DNA of 64,000 bases from an uncultured Desulfobacter sp. (GCF_963666675.1 NZ_OY762929.1:3970001-4034000); one strand, 5' to 3'. Positions 36,568-47,040 are shown, numbered from the stretch's first letter. Translations and numbers: made by a program. Notes: generated by a model from the sequence alone, not told the origin.

Positions 36568-37548
36568 TTATTTAAGTCCCCGGGGAGAGAACCCGAGCAC
36601 CAGCTCATAGGAAAACATTCCCTTGGGCAGCTTCGGAAGGGGGTTGGCCTTTTGCACCGCTTTTTTAGCGGATTCATCCAGATAGTTATTCCCGGACCGG
36701 GTTTCAAATGAGATATCCCGGATATCTCCGCTTTTTAAAATTTTTATAAAAATTCTGACTTCAAGGTCCTGATTGAGACCTGCCATGGCATCATTAAAAA
36801 TCCAATTCTGTTCAATGGCTGACTTGATCACCATCTGGTACAGTGTCAACGGACTGGCTTCTCCGGCAGCCCCGCCGCCTGTGGTACCGGCAACCCCGCT
36901 GCCGTTGGAATTTGTGCCCTGGGCACCATCTTCCGTTGAGGCCACCGAGGCCTTTATCCGGTCCAGCGCATTTTTAAGCTGAGCCTGCCGTTGCTTTTCA
37001 CGTTTTTCAGCCTGCGCTTTTCTGGCCTTGGCAAGCTCTTGGGCCCTTTTATTTTTGGCTTTTTCTTCCTGCTCTCTTTTCTTTTTAGCAAGATCTTCTT
37101 TGGGCGGCTTATTTTTAGGCGGTTCCTTGTCTCTGGCTGCGATCAACTCGTTAAGATTTTTGGGCTTTGATTTTAAACTGACATCGGGTTTGATTACCGG
37201 GATTTCCTGCCGCTGAGGTTCCGCAGGCTGGGATTCAATCTGAGAGACAGTATCAGGATTCACCTTGTCTGCTTGATCAGGCGCCGGTTCTTCGGATATA
37301 GGAGGTTTCCCTGAAGCTTTGGCATCGGCAGGCCCGGGAGCAAACGTCACCAGATCCACCGTAACCACTTTAGGCTTGGGCGCTGAAAACTGAAAATCAT
37401 TTAGAAAAAACAAGCTGATAAAAAAAAGCATATGGAAAATCAAAGAGATCAGACAAACCAGGAAAAAACCTTTGGGCCTGACATTTTCAGGCTCCCTGAT
37501 ACCCCCTCGCCTGGTCTGGATTTGAAACCGGATATTCATTGACGCCAT
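36568..37548 (-). CDS. tolA: TolA-type protein with TonB C-terminal domain
   Basis: A 326-residue protein. Residues about 27-50 are one membrane helix (FFLVCLISLIFHMLFFISL), followed by a Pro-rich stretch, a Lys/Glu/Ala/Arg helix (EEKAKNKRAQELAKARKAQA) and a C-terminal TonB/TolA domain (about 230-326). In the Tol complex it bridges the inner membrane motor to TolB/Pal. Its ATG shares one base with the tolR stop (TAATG). Order and architecture support TolA over TonB. Confidence 0.9.
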   Translation of the reverse strand: MASMNIRFQIQTRRGGIREPENVRPKGFFLVCLISLIFHMLFFISLFFLNDFQFSAPKPKVVTVDLVTFAPGPADAKASGKPPISEEPAPDQADKVNPDTVSQIESQPAEPQRQEIPVIKPDVSLKSKPKNLNELIAARDKEPPKNKPPKEDLAKKKREQEEKAKNKRAQELAKARKAQAEKREKQRQAQLKNALDRIKASVASTEDGAQGTNSNGSGVAGTTGGGAAGEASPLTLYQMVIKSAIEQNWIFNDAMAGLNQDLEVRIFIKILKSGDIRDISFETRSGNNYLDESAKKAVQKANPLPKLPKGMFSYELVLGFSPRGLK

Positions 37549-37967
37549 TAACCCGCCTGGTCTTCATCCCCGGGCAGCGTAATCATGCCAAGGCTTGTGA
37601 CACCGGCTTTTTTAATCTGGGACATGATGTTGACCACCACCCCATAGGGCACTTTCTTATCCGCCTTAAGGTAAACATTTTTCTTGTCCAGATTTTCCAT
37701 TACCGCTTCAAGCTTTTCCGCCAGGAATGCGGCACTGATCTCCTGCTCGTTGATATAGACTTTCATGTCTCCATCAATGGAAATAATCAGATTCTGCTCA
37801 TCGGTGGGCAATGCCTGGGAGGTTGCCGTGGGCAGATCAACATCTACACCCTGGACCATCATAGGGGCCGTGACCATAAAAATGATCAGTAAAACCAGCA
37901 TGACATCCACAAACGGTGTCACGTTAATCTCAGACATCAAGGGGTCATTTCCTGATCCAAGCTGCAT
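37548..37967 (-). CDS. tolR: Tol-Pal system protein TolR (ExbD family)
   Basis: A 139-residue ExbD/TolR protein with one helix. The conserved protonatable Asp is at residue 21 in EINVTPFVDVMLVLLIIFMV, and the periplasmic domain includes YLKADKKVPYGVVVNIM. With TolQ it forms the proton-driven stator. The ATG immediately follows the tolQ stop. Confidence 0.96.
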   Translation of the reverse strand: MQLGSGNDPLMSEINVTPFVDVMLVLLIIFMVTAPMMVQGVDVDLPTATSQALPTDEQNLIISIDGDMKVYINEQEISAAFLAEKLEAVMENLDKKNVYLKADKKVPYGVVVNIMSQIKKAGVTSLGMITLPGDEDQAG

Positions 37968-38672
37968 TTAGGCCTCCAGCTTTTTAAGAACATCCCGTTC
38001 AATAATATTCAATAAATCCGCGGCAAAACTTTGAAGTTCTGAATTCAGCACCCGTATACGGTCATTAAAATAATTATACGCAATGACCGATGGGATTGCC
38101 ACAGCAAGACCGGCCGCCGTAGCCACCAAAGCTTCGGATATCCCGGGTGCCACAACAGCAAGACTGGCAGACCCCGAGAGCCCGATCCCCTGGAAGGTGC
38201 TCATGATGCCCCACACTGTACCGAACAGGCCGATAAAAGGGGCAGTATTACCGGCGGTGGCCAGAAAGGAAACCAGCTGGATCAAACGCCGGTTCTCCAC
38301 ATTAATGGCCCGGTTGAGCGTGCGCTTGACACTTCCCATGGTATGGAGGGTCGAACCGCTATGTTTCTTTGCGGCAAGATCATCCTTATTTTCGGTTCTG
38401 GCCGCCTCCATGTAAGCGGCAAGAAAAATCCGGGCCAAAGGACTTGAACGAAGGGCTTTGGCTTTGGAAAAGGCGTCGGCCAGGGTCCTGCACTGCCAGA
38501 ACACTTCGGTAAAATCAGCTGAATCCCTGAAGGCCTTTCTCACATACCTAAATTTTATGAATATGATGGACCAGGAGATAATGGAAAAAAAGAGCAGCAG
38601 CAACATGATAAATTTTACAACGGGCCCGGCATTGGTGAGCATATATAACAGGCCGACGGATTCAGTGGTCAT
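37968..38672 (-). CDS. tolQ: Tol-Pal system protein TolQ (ExbB/MotA family)
   Basis: A 234-residue inner-membrane protein with three helices: about residues 17-38, then AGNTAPFIGLFGTVWGIMST and GISEALVATAAGLAVAIPSV, the proton-channel helices of the family. AAGGAAAAGGATCT precedes the ATG. First gene of the tol-pal-cpoB-ruvCAB run; a long palindromic repeat lies 70 bases upstream. Confidence 0.96.
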   Translation of the reverse strand: MTTESVGLLYMLTNAGPVVKFIMLLLLFFSIISWSIIFIKFRYVRKAFRDSADFTEVFWQCRTLADAFSKAKALRSSPLARIFLAAYMEAARTENKDDLAAKKHSGSTLHTMGSVKRTLNRAINVENRRLIQLVSFLATAGNTAPFIGLFGTVWGIMSTFQGIGLSGSASLAVVAPGISEALVATAAGLAVAIPSVIAYNYFNDRIRVLNSELQSFAADLLNIIERDVLKKLEA

Positions 38673-38744
38673 AGATCCTTTTCCTTAAAACTATATTGGC
38701 ACCTTGGAAAACATAACAGATAAGAAGACATAAATCTACATGGT

Positions 38745-38874
38745 GTTCGGGCGGAAAGTCACCCTTTTGTGGTGTTGCAGAAGAATTTGCAGCGCTTGCA
38801 ACCCTAGGCGTGTTAATACTGCAAATTTTTTTGCCCCTTGCATACGGGCAACGCTAAAGCCCAAACACAAGGTT
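38745..38874. repeat. Palindromic intergenic repeat, family A, copy 1
   Basis: A long imperfect hairpin of about 130 bp. The left arm runs CGGAAAGTCACCC ... GTTGCAGAAGAATTTGCAG, the right arm CTGCAAATTTTTTTGCC ... TTGCATACGGGCAAC. It aligns by eye with copies at 55445-55563 and 63205-63337 over both arms and is the most diverged of the three. It lies between the tolQ start and the groEL terminator. Confidence 0.7.
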
Positions 38875-38916
38875 TAAGTTCAGATTATACATATGCGATC
38901 ATAGGCCTCCACGTCA

Positions 38917-38953
38917 ATAAAAAAAAGCCCCTTTGTCCAAGACAAAGGGGCTT
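38917..38953 (-). terminator. Intrinsic terminator of groESL
   Basis: On the minus strand AAGCCCCTTTGTC pairs perfectly with GACAAAGGGGCTT (13 bp, 3-base loop) and is followed by a run of eight T. It stands about 58 bases after the groEL stop. Classic strong rho-independent terminator. Confidence 0.92.
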
Positions 38954-39010
38954 AATATTACCAAATCACATCATAGCCGGGGCTAACCCGACCAGGGTGA
39001 ACAGGCTTAA

Positions 39011-40663
<1,653 letters not shown>

Positions 40664-40762
40664 TGTATTTTATCTCCGTAAAATCTTTGAATTACATTGA
40701 ATTTTAATTAACTTTAATCCGGCATCCTGAAAAAAACAGGCCTTCAGGATTTTAACACAACC

Positions 40763-41050
40763 TTAGTCAACAACGCCCAGGACATCGTCCTGGCGCATGA
40801 TCAGGTAATCAATTCCGTCAATTTTGACTTCCGTGCCGCCGTATTTGCTGAACAATACGCGATCGCCAACTTTCACATCCATGGGCAGCAGTTTTCCGTC
40901 TTCGCCCATGCGGCCGTTACCGGTTGCAACCACTTTACCTTCGGCGGGTTTTTCCTTGGCTGTGTCCGGAATAAAGATACCGCCTTTGGTTTTTTCCTCT
41001 TCTTCAACACGTTCAACAAGAATTCTGTCGCTCAATGGTCTGAAACTCAT
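40763..41050 (-). CDS. groS: Co-chaperonin GroES (10 kDa)
   Basis: A 95-residue GroES: FRPLSDRILVERVEEEEKTK, the mobile loop GGIFIPDTAKEKPAEG, then VGDRVLFSKYGGTEVKIDGI. Caps GroEL. AAAGGAG precedes the ATG. No CIRCE dyad (TTAGCACTC-N9-GAGTGCTAA) is visible upstream, so HrcA control is not supported. It follows the FmdB gene by 76 bases. Confidence 0.98.
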   Translation of the reverse strand: MSFRPLSDRILVERVEEEEKTKGGIFIPDTAKEKPAEGKVVATGNGRMGEDGKLLPMDVKVGDRVLFSKYGGTEVKIDGIDYLIMRQDDVLGVVD

Positions 41051-41126
41051 GATACAATTCTCCTTTAGTTATAAAAGTTGAGCATTAAATTTATTTTTGA
41101 ATTAAGCCAGTTAAGCAGATCGCCAA

Positions 41127-41381
41127 CTACTTTGAATCTGATTTTGACGCCGGCTTTTCTGACTTTGACGATGACTGGTCTTTGGGTTTGGAACCGGCAT
41201 TGGTTCCACCGTAATCCGTTACATACCACCCGGACCCTTTGAGGTGAAAGGTGCTTTGGGAAATAATCTTTTTTAGGCTACCACTGCACCTGGGACAAAC
41301 TTCCAGGGGGGACTCCGAAATTTTTTGAAAAACCTCTTCTATATGTCCGCACCCACTGCATTGGTACTCGTAAACCGGCAT
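41127..41381 (-). CDS. FmdB-family zinc-ribbon regulatory protein
   Basis: An 84-residue protein: MPVYEYQCSGCGHIEEVFQK and SPLEVCPRCSGSLKKI give the two CxxC zinc knuckles of the FmdB family; the tail is Ser/Lys-rich and disordered. Function of the family is not firmly known. ATG 41381 is the conserved start; AGGAAG lies upstream. Commonly next to groES in sulfate reducers, and it probably shares the groESL transcript. Confidence 0.9.
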   Translation of the reverse strand: MPVYEYQCSGCGHIEEVFQKISESPLEVCPRCSGSLKKIISQSTFHLKGSGWYVTDYGGTNAGSKPKDQSSSKSEKPASKSDSK

Positions 41382-41451
41382 TTTGTTTTTCCTTCCTCTA
41401 ATTTCCTGAAACCGCCTATTTTGCGGGACTCCTTGCTTGAAAAACAAAACT

Positions 41452-41479
41452 AAAATAATAAGTCTTTGTTTCTTGTCAA
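41452..41479 (-). promoter_or_regulatory. Candidate sigma-70 promoter of fmdB-groESL
   Basis: On the minus strand a perfect TTGACA (41474-41479) is followed after 16 bases by TATTTT (41452-41457), about 70 bases before the FmdB ATG. Only the -35 is strong. No heat-shock sigma box was found nearby. Confidence 0.45.
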
Positions 41480-41523
41480 GGATGGGATCTTAAAATTTTT
41501 AAGGATATTTTTATTTAGAAACC

Positions 41524-42036
41524 TTAATACCATTTTTCATAGAATTCAAAAACTTGTGACATTCCGGACACGGTTTTGGCGGCAATAATATCATGGGTAA
41601 TGCCATGCACTTTTTTTTCTTCTTCCAGGGTTACTTCTGCTTCACATGCGTTTTCATAACGGTGTTCAAACCGCGCAAACCGAACCACATGAACAAGTTC
41701 ATGAACCAGGATGTACAAAAGAAAAGGAGCCAGGCAGAGCTCTGGATTTCGGGCAGCACATAAAATAATCGCAGGGTCCTGGATACATACATGATAGAGA
41801 CTGAAAACCGAAGACCCTAAAGACAAATCCTGCCGCCTGCCTTCATATTTAAGTACCTGGGCAAACGGCCCCTCTACCCGTTCATGGGCAAGCAGGTCCC
41901 TGGCGGTTTTAATGTCATACCTGTTTTTAAGCCATTGGGAGGAGGAGAGTTTAAAATAGTTGTAGACCATCTCCTCGGCCCGCAGGGCTGCTGTGGCCAC
42001 CTGTTCCAACTCGCTTTCATTGAAAAACCGTGTCAT
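41524..42036 (-). CDS. HELVH-containing putative metallopeptidase, unknown function
   Basis: A 170-residue protein with HELVHVVRFARFEH near residues 111-124, an HExxH zinc motif followed by a conserved-looking helix, and an acidic segment EAEVTLEEEKKVHGITHD that could supply a third ligand. No signal peptide, so probably cytoplasmic. Length and lack of other domains fit small minimal gluzincin-like proteins. I do not recognise the exact family. It lies downstream of groESL/fmdB-facing DNA and is divergent from the 31-residue bS22-like gene. Confidence 0.65.
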   Translation of the reverse strand: MTRFFNESELEQVATAALRAEEMVYNYFKLSSSQWLKNRYDIKTARDLLAHERVEGPFAQVLKYEGRRQDLSLGSSVFSLYHVCIQDPAIILCAARNPELCLAPFLLYILVHELVHVVRFARFEHRYENACEAEVTLEEEKKVHGITHDIIAAKTVSGMSQVFEFYEKWY

Positions 42037-42150
42037 TTACACGCCTGCCCCACGAAACAAAAGAATGGACACTTGATCAAAATTTATGCTATAGTCGAAA
42101 TTTAGCAAACCAAATGACAGTTTTACTGATTTTAAAAGGAGGTGATTTTT

Positions 42151-42246
42151 TTGGGTAGCGTTATTAAAAAGAGAAGAAAAAAAATGCGCAAGCATAAACA
42201 TAGAAAGCTCCTTGCCAAAACCAGGCATCAAAGAAAGAAAAAATAG
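42151..42246 (+). CDS. bS22/AURKAIP1-COX24-domain very small basic protein
   Basis: A 31-residue protein, read as (M)GSVIKKRRKKMRKHKHRK followed by LLAKTRHQRKKK: more than half Lys, Arg or His. It matches the short COX24/AURKAIP1-type family now associated with small ribosomal subunit proteins. The start is TTG at 42151, preceded by an almost full anti-Shine-Dalgarno match AAAGGAGGTGA (42136-42145). The size makes it easy to miss by automatic calling. Confidence 0.85.
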   Translation: MGSVIKKRRKKMRKHKHRKLLAKTRHQRKKK

Positions 42247-42292
42247 GTTCTAAAGAAACAGGATCCACCTTTTTCTTTCCTAAGCCCGTGGG

Positions 42293-42326
42293 GAGTATTG
42301 AGTTGCATCAACTCAGCTCAATACTC
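42293..42326. terminator. Convergent hairpin after bS22-like gene and hflC
   Basis: GAGTATTGAG (42293-42302) pairs exactly with CTCAATACTC (42317-42326); an alternative nested pair GAGTTG/CAACTC lies inside. Outer bases GTGGG and CCCAC can extend it. T runs are absent, so termination strength is uncertain. Placed between two converging genes. Confidence 0.5.
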
Positions 42327-42355
42327 ATATCCCACATATTGCATTTACAGCCCGT

Positions 42356-43339
42356 CTAATTTGAACTTTTCTTAAAATACTTCATCAACTCAGAATCTGT
42401 TGACAAGATAACCGTACTATCCTTTTCAAGCGCCTTTTGATACAGATCCATGGTCTTGACAAAGGCATAAAACTCAGGATCCTTACCATAGGCCGCAGCA
42501 TAAATCCGCGCCGCTTGGGCATCCGCCTTACCTTTTATTTCCTGGGCCTGCTTATACGCCTGGGACTTTACAACCTGCAACTCCCGTTCCTTCTCGCCTC
42601 GGATGTTGCTGGCTTCACCTTGACCTTCCGCCCTGAATTTTTCTGCGATCTGATTTCTTTCGGCAATCATACGGTCATAGACGGAACTGCGCACACTGTC
42701 GATATAATTGATGCGTTTAATTTTAACATCCTCGACCTGAATACCGAATTCCGCCAATTTTTCTCCGGCCTGTTTTTCTATCTGCCGGGCAATTTCAGCC
42801 CGGCCTAAATCCACCTGATAGCGAACCTTTCGTTTGGGAGAATCCTCCCCTTCCTTGGCCTCAAGCCCCTGGATGGCGTCAAAGGTATCCATGGGCCGAT
42901 CCGTATTCCGTACACTCTCCACAAGCGGGTATGCAGAAATTAAATCGCGCATGGCCGGATCGATAATGTCATCCAGCCTTTTGAGCGCGGAAAATTCATC
43001 CTTCACTGTCTGGAAATAGACAATGGGATCACTGATCCGCCACCGGGCAAAGGTATCCACCCAGATATATGTTTTATCTTTTGTGGGAATCTGTCCCGGA
43101 TCGCCATCCCATTCAAGTAAAATTTTGGGGAAATAGTTCACCTTCTGAATAAACGGCACTTTAAACTTTAATCCCGGCGTTGTTTTCGCATCGCCCACAA
43201 TACGCCCGAACTGGGTGATGACCACCTGTTCAGTTTCATCCACCACATAGGCAGAATTATATATAACGAAGGCCGCAATGATAACGATCCCCAGCAGAAC
43301 GGCAGGTACCCTTCCAATGTTATTGTTTGTCTCTTCCAT
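42356..43339 (-). CDS. hflC: HflC, SPFH-domain protease modulator
   Basis: A 327-residue protein: one N-terminal helix (AVLLGIVIIAAFVIYNSAYV), then the SPFH/band-7 domain with DETEQVVITQFGRIVGD and VNYFPKILLEWDGDPGQIPT, and a coiled coil ending KAYKQAQEIKGKADAQAARI. HflKC forms a large membrane ring around FtsH. Its ATG is two bases after the hflK stop. Confidence 0.95.
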   Translation of the reverse strand: MEETNNNIGRVPAVLLGIVIIAAFVIYNSAYVVDETEQVVITQFGRIVGDAKTTPGLKFKVPFIQKVNYFPKILLEWDGDPGQIPTKDKTYIWVDTFARWRISDPIVYFQTVKDEFSALKRLDDIIDPAMRDLISAYPLVESVRNTDRPMDTFDAIQGLEAKEGEDSPKRKVRYQVDLGRAEIARQIEKQAGEKLAEFGIQVEDVKIKRINYIDSVRSSVYDRMIAERNQIAEKFRAEGQGEASNIRGEKERELQVVKSQAYKQAQEIKGKADAQAARIYAAAYGKDPEFYAFVKTMDLYQKALEKDSTVILSTDSELMKYFKKSSN

Positions 43340-43341
43340 AG

Positions 43342-44418
43342 CTATTCACCTTTCTGAAGGGTTTGACCGGACAACTTTGCCCCCATATTCACGAACGGCA
43401 GCAAGTTTTTCTGATCTGAATCAATGATATATTTATTTTCAAGTTTGGGCAGCACCTTAAGCATAGATTCCAGATACATCCGCTTGCGCGTCACATCCTT
43501 AGCCTGGACATATGCATCATAGATGGCTTTGAATTTGGCTGCATCACCCTGGGCGCGGTTCACCCGGTCGATGGCATACCCTTCGGCGTCTTTGATTACA
43601 CGTTTTGCTTCGCCCCGGGCCAGGGGAATGGCCTTATTATATTCTTCCCGGGCTTTGTAAATGGTCTGCTCTTTTTCCTGAATGGCCTGGTTAACCTCAT
43701 TAAAAGAGGCCTGCACCGGTTCCGGCACATTGGTTTTTTTCATTTCAATGTTGACGATGCTGATACCGGCCTGGGCATTGTCCATTTCCGTTTGAAGCAT
43801 TTGTTTGGCCGCACTGGCAATTTCCGCACGACTTGAAATCACCTCATTGATGCTCCTGTCTCCCACAACGGTTCTCATGGTTGCTTCGGACATATGCCGC
43901 AAGAGGGATCTGACATCTTTGACATTAAACAGATAGGCCCGGGGGTCGGATCGCCGGTACTGGACAATCCAGGGCACAACGGCAACGTTAAGGTCGCCGG
44001 TGAGCATTAAGGATGCCTCCTGCCTGGAAGATTCCGCAGGCGAACGATAGGTACTACTCCCGTTGTACGTTTTAAATCCGAACTCTTCGGTCTCAACCTG
44101 CCTGACATTTACCTTGGTCACCTTTTCGATGCCTGCGGGCATTTTGAAATTCAGACCGGGCTGGGCCAGACGATTGTACTTGCCGAAACGCTGAATCACG
44201 CCGACTTCACTTCGTCCTATGGTAAAAACGGTGGAAACGCCCATCATCAAAATAATGATAAGAATAATTACAAAAAAGATGCCGGAAAACTTAAACCCTT
44301 TAAATTTGTTTAACAGGTCATCCATCTGGGGCGGCGTAGGCATCCCCGGCCCACCTCCGCCTTGTTTTTGTTCGTACTTTTTTTGATTTTCTCGAAGTTT
44401 TTCCCAATCCCAATTCAT
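43342..44418 (-). CDS. hflK: HflK, SPFH-domain protease modulator
   Basis: A 358-residue partner of HflC. Residues 1-35 carry the Gly/Pro/Gln-rich leader (MNWDWEKLRENQKKYEQKQG), then one helix (about 45-68) and the SPFH domain with GRSEVGVIQRFGKYNRLAQP and RSINEVISSRAEIASAAK. Length is shorter than E. coli HflK (419) but the domain order is intact. ftsH is not in this window. Confidence 0.95.
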   Translation of the reverse strand: MNWDWEKLRENQKKYEQKQGGGGPGMPTPPQMDDLLNKFKGFKFSGIFFVIILIIILMMGVSTVFTIGRSEVGVIQRFGKYNRLAQPGLNFKMPAGIEKVTKVNVRQVETEEFGFKTYNGSSTYRSPAESSRQEASLMLTGDLNVAVVPWIVQYRRSDPRAYLFNVKDVRSLLRHMSEATMRTVVGDRSINEVISSRAEIASAAKQMLQTEMDNAQAGISIVNIEMKKTNVPEPVQASFNEVNQAIQEKEQTIYKAREEYNKAIPLARGEAKRVIKDAEGYAIDRVNRAQGDAAKFKAIYDAYVQAKDVTRKRMYLESMLKVLPKLENKYIIDSDQKNLLPFVNMGAKLSGQTLQKGE

Positions 44419-44677
44419 AAAGTTATATCCTGTTTAGTGAATGACCAATTTGATAAAATTATTGTATCTATTTGGTGCGCTTGAGTATTTTAAATAGGCA
44501 AAATATTACTCTAATTATAAGAATCAAGGTTAAAAGGCAATATTTATTTGGAAGAATGCCTGCGAAAAAGGGTCTCCGTCAGATGTTTAACATGATTGCA
44601 CTGCGCTCCAGATTCCCAATCACCCGATAATATGGTATGACATTATAAAATCATAAACTGCCAATTGGAAGTTAAAC

Positions 44678-44998
44678 ATGAATAAAAAAACAAGTGCCGC
44701 CCACTTGACGCATATCAGTGATATACTTGCAAAGGCGTTGCCAAAATACAGGCCGGCACAGCAAACAGAGATTACGATGATATGGGATGTATGGGATTCG
44801 GCATTGGGAAACCCCATCGCACAGAACGCAAAACCGGACACCTTTAAAAACGGTCTTTTGCAGGTCACCGTATCAAGCTCGGTGTGGATACAGCAACTCA
44901 AATTTCTGGAAAAAGGGATGGTTGCGAACCTGAATGCACAGCTCAACAGCCCCTTAATTACAAAGCTGCGGTTTAAAATTGGAGAAATACACTACTGA
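44678..44998 (+). CDS. dciA: DciA-like DUF721 protein
   Basis: A 106-residue DUF721 protein with SVWIQQLKFLEKGMVANLNA and LITKLRFKIGEI, the conserved C-terminal part of DciA. In bacteria lacking DnaC/DnaI, DciA loads the replicative helicase DnaB. The length is close to the minimal form. It overlaps the next gene by 20 bases on the same strand. Confidence 0.82.
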   Translation: MNKKTSAAHLTHISDILAKALPKYRPAQQTEITMIWDVWDSALGNPIAQNAKPDTFKNGLLQVTVSSSVWIQQLKFLEKGMVANLNAQLNSPLITKLRFKIGEIHY

Positions 44999-45704
44999 TT
45001 GGCTTTTCGGGGGAAAGCTGTCTCTGGTACAGCCGACCCAAGGCTATCGTTACAGCATGGACCCCTTTGTACTCTGCAGTCAGGTTTCATCCGCCTGTTC
45101 GGCGGATTGTATCCTTGATATCGGATGCGGCTGTGGCATTATTCCTGTTATACTGGGATATTGCTTTCCCAAAGCCCATATTACCGGCGTTGAGATTCAA
45201 ACGGAACTTGCTGACATTGCAATGCAAAACGTCGTTAATAACAACCTTGGGCAAACAATATCAATTGTTAACGCGGACATTAAAAACATCAACCCCGCCC
45301 CCCAAAACGAACTGTTCGACCTTGTCCTATCAAACCCCCCGTATAAAAAGCACAATACAGGAAGATTGAACCCGGATATCCAAAAAGCCGTCGCCCGGCA
45401 TGAAATTGCCATAGACATCCAGACGCTTACCGCAAAAGCGGACACATTGCTTCGACACGGGGGCCGTTTTATGGTCATCTTTCCTTTCGAACGACTGCAG
45501 GACATAGAACAGGCAATCCAGGCAACAGCCATCCGTCCGGAGTGGATACGCCACGTTCATACGGGACAGAAAAAACCACCCAAGCGTGTTATCTTCTCGG
45601 GACGCAAGGATATAACCGTCACCAAACGTATTCTGCCCCCCATGTTCCTGTCGTCGAACAATATCGCTGATATGAATTTACTATCCAAGCGCATTAACCC
45701 TTGA
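44979..45704 (+). CDS. trmN6: tRNA1(Val) adenine-37 N6-methyltransferase-like protein (TrmN6)
   Basis: A 241-residue class I methyltransferase: QPTQGYRYSMDPFVLCSQV, SAM motif ILDIGCGCGIIPVILGY, VEIQTELADIAMQN and the catalytic NPPY in VLSNPPYKK, characteristic of N6-adenine methylation. The TQGYR...DP start is typical of YfiC/TrmN6. The exact tRNA target is inferred from the family. Start lies within the DciA coding end. Confidence 0.88.
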   Translation: MEKYTTDWLFGGKLSLVQPTQGYRYSMDPFVLCSQVSSACSADCILDIGCGCGIIPVILGYCFPKAHITGVEIQTELADIAMQNVVNNNLGQTISIVNADIKNINPAPQNELFDLVLSNPPYKKHNTGRLNPDIQKAVARHEIAIDIQTLTAKADTLLRHGGRFMVIFPFERLQDIEQAIQATAIRPEWIRHVHTGQKKPPKRVIFSGRKDITVTKRILPPMFLSSNNIADMNLLSKRINP

Positions 45705-45742
45705 CACATGAATTAAAAGATACTATTTTGCTTGGGTCTTTC

Positions 45743-45834
45743 GGAGAGGTGACCGAGCTGGCTGAAGGTGCACGCCTGGAAAGCGTGTGTACTCTAACCG
45801 GGTACCGGGGGTTCGAATCCCCCCTTCTCCGCCA
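45743..45834 (+). tRNA. tRNA-Ser, anticodon GGA
   Basis: A 92-base tRNA with acceptor GGAGAGG pairing CCTTCTCC-side bases, anticodon stem CACGC / GCGTG enclosing CTGGAAA (anticodon GGA), a long variable arm, T-loop GGTTCGAATCC and encoded CCA at the 3' end. The long variable arm and GGA identify serine (UCC/UCU codons). Confidence 0.97.
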
Positions 45835-45844
45835 TAAAAAAATA

Positions 45845-45874
45845 AAAGCTGCTGTTATTACAGCGGCTTTTTTT
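45845..45874 (+). terminator. Intrinsic terminator of tRNA-Ser
   Basis: AAAGCTGCTGT pairs with ACAGCGGCTTT through a 4-base loop with one G-U pair, followed by a T run. It starts 11 bases after the tRNA. Confidence 0.85.
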
Positions 45875-45945
45875 ATTTCATGGATGGCTCTTTGATGGAG
45901 CCCACATCATTTAAATTTACCAAAAGCCTGGTAAAAAATTCGAAC

Positions 45946-46986
45946 ATGAGCAATAAAATAGAGCACAACCATTCAGAAGAAAACCATTCGGCCGTGTGGG
46001 AAAAAATTATGGCCGGGGCCGTAAGAGATCCTGCCGAATTATGTCGCCGCCTGAAAATTTCAGACGAAAATGTGAATTTAAATCCGGATTTCCCCATGCT
46101 TGTGCCGGAACCGTTTTTGCAGCGCATAAAACCCTTAGATTCCTCGGACCCGGTTTTACTCCAGGTGCTTCCCAGAAAAGATGAATCAATTGTCACGCCG
46201 GGGTTTACAACCGACCCCGTTGGTGAAAACGGCCATTTAAGGCCAGAAGGCACCCTCTCCAAATACTACGGCCGTTCTCTCATCGTAACAGGCAATCTGT
46301 GCAGTACCCACTGCCGGTTCTGCTTCAGACGACATCTGCTGCGTCCAGGCGTAGATAATAACAGCCTGCCGGGGGGCTTCAGCATAGATCCGGAAGCCAT
46401 TGCGACCCGATTTGGGGCGGACCCCACACTCCACGAGGTCATTCTCAGCGGCGGTGATCCTTTGATGCTAAGCGACAAACAACTTGGCAATCTCATTTCC
46501 CAGCTCAACCGGATTCCAAGTGTAAAAAGAGTCAGAATTCACACCAGGATGCCGATAATTATTCCCCAGCGAATTACCGAAGATCTACTCAGCGTTCTTG
46601 GCAAAAGAAACCGTTCCGGCAGTAGCGCCATGACGATTCTTGTACTGCACGTAAACCACCCCAATGAACTTGATGCCGAGGTTTGCCGGTCAATCGAAAA
46701 ATTAATTGATTCAGGAATTGTTTTATTGAGCCAAACCGTACTTTTACGACAGGTGAATGATTCGTTACCTGCATTGGCTGACCTGTTTGAACGTCTGGTC
46801 GATATCGGAGTGATACCGTATTATCTCCACCAACTGGATCGGGTTGCGGGCGCAGCTCACTTTGAAGTTTCGCCTGCAAAGGGATGTCGCCTGATAACAA
46901 AACTAAGGAGACGATTGCCGGGATATGCAGTCCCACGCTATGTCAGAGAGATACCAGGGGAGCCGGGAAAGGTTGTAATAAAGTAG
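45946..46986 (+). CDS. epmB: EF-P lysine 2,3-aminomutase-type radical SAM enzyme (EpmB/KamA family)
   Basis: A 346-residue radical SAM protein: LCSTHCRFCFRRHLLRPG holds the CxxxCxxC cluster motif, followed by EVILSGGDPLMLSD and RIHTRMPIIIPQRI, and PLP-type C-terminal residues YYLHQLDRVAGAAHFEV. It resembles YjeK/EpmB, which makes beta-lysine for attachment to elongation factor P. The start is unclear: ATG 45946, 45895 and 45880 are in frame and none has a strong ribosome site; 45946 leaves room for a promoter behind the tRNA terminator. efp and epmA are not in the window. Confidence 0.85.
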   Translation: MSNKIEHNHSEENHSAVWEKIMAGAVRDPAELCRRLKISDENVNLNPDFPMLVPEPFLQRIKPLDSSDPVLLQVLPRKDESIVTPGFTTDPVGENGHLRPEGTLSKYYGRSLIVTGNLCSTHCRFCFRRHLLRPGVDNNSLPGGFSIDPEAIATRFGADPTLHEVILSGGDPLMLSDKQLGNLISQLNRIPSVKRVRIHTRMPIIIPQRITEDLLSVLGKRNRSGSSAMTILVLHVNHPNELDAEVCRSIEKLIDSGIVLLSQTVLLRQVNDSLPALADLFERLVDIGVIPYYLHQLDRVAGAAHFEVSPAKGCRLITKLRRRLPGYAVPRYVREIPGEPGKVVIK

Positions 46987-47040
46987 GATAAAATTGACCC
47001 CAGGCCTAAAACATCAGACAAAAGAATAGTTTCGGATCTG

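Noticed and set aside
38690..38712. Sigma-54-like TGGCACC near tolQ
   Set aside because: The -12 half (TTGC) is missing at correct spacing.
41051..41126. CIRCE operator upstream of groES
   Set aside because: Looked for TTAGCACTC-N9-GAGTGCTAA; not present.
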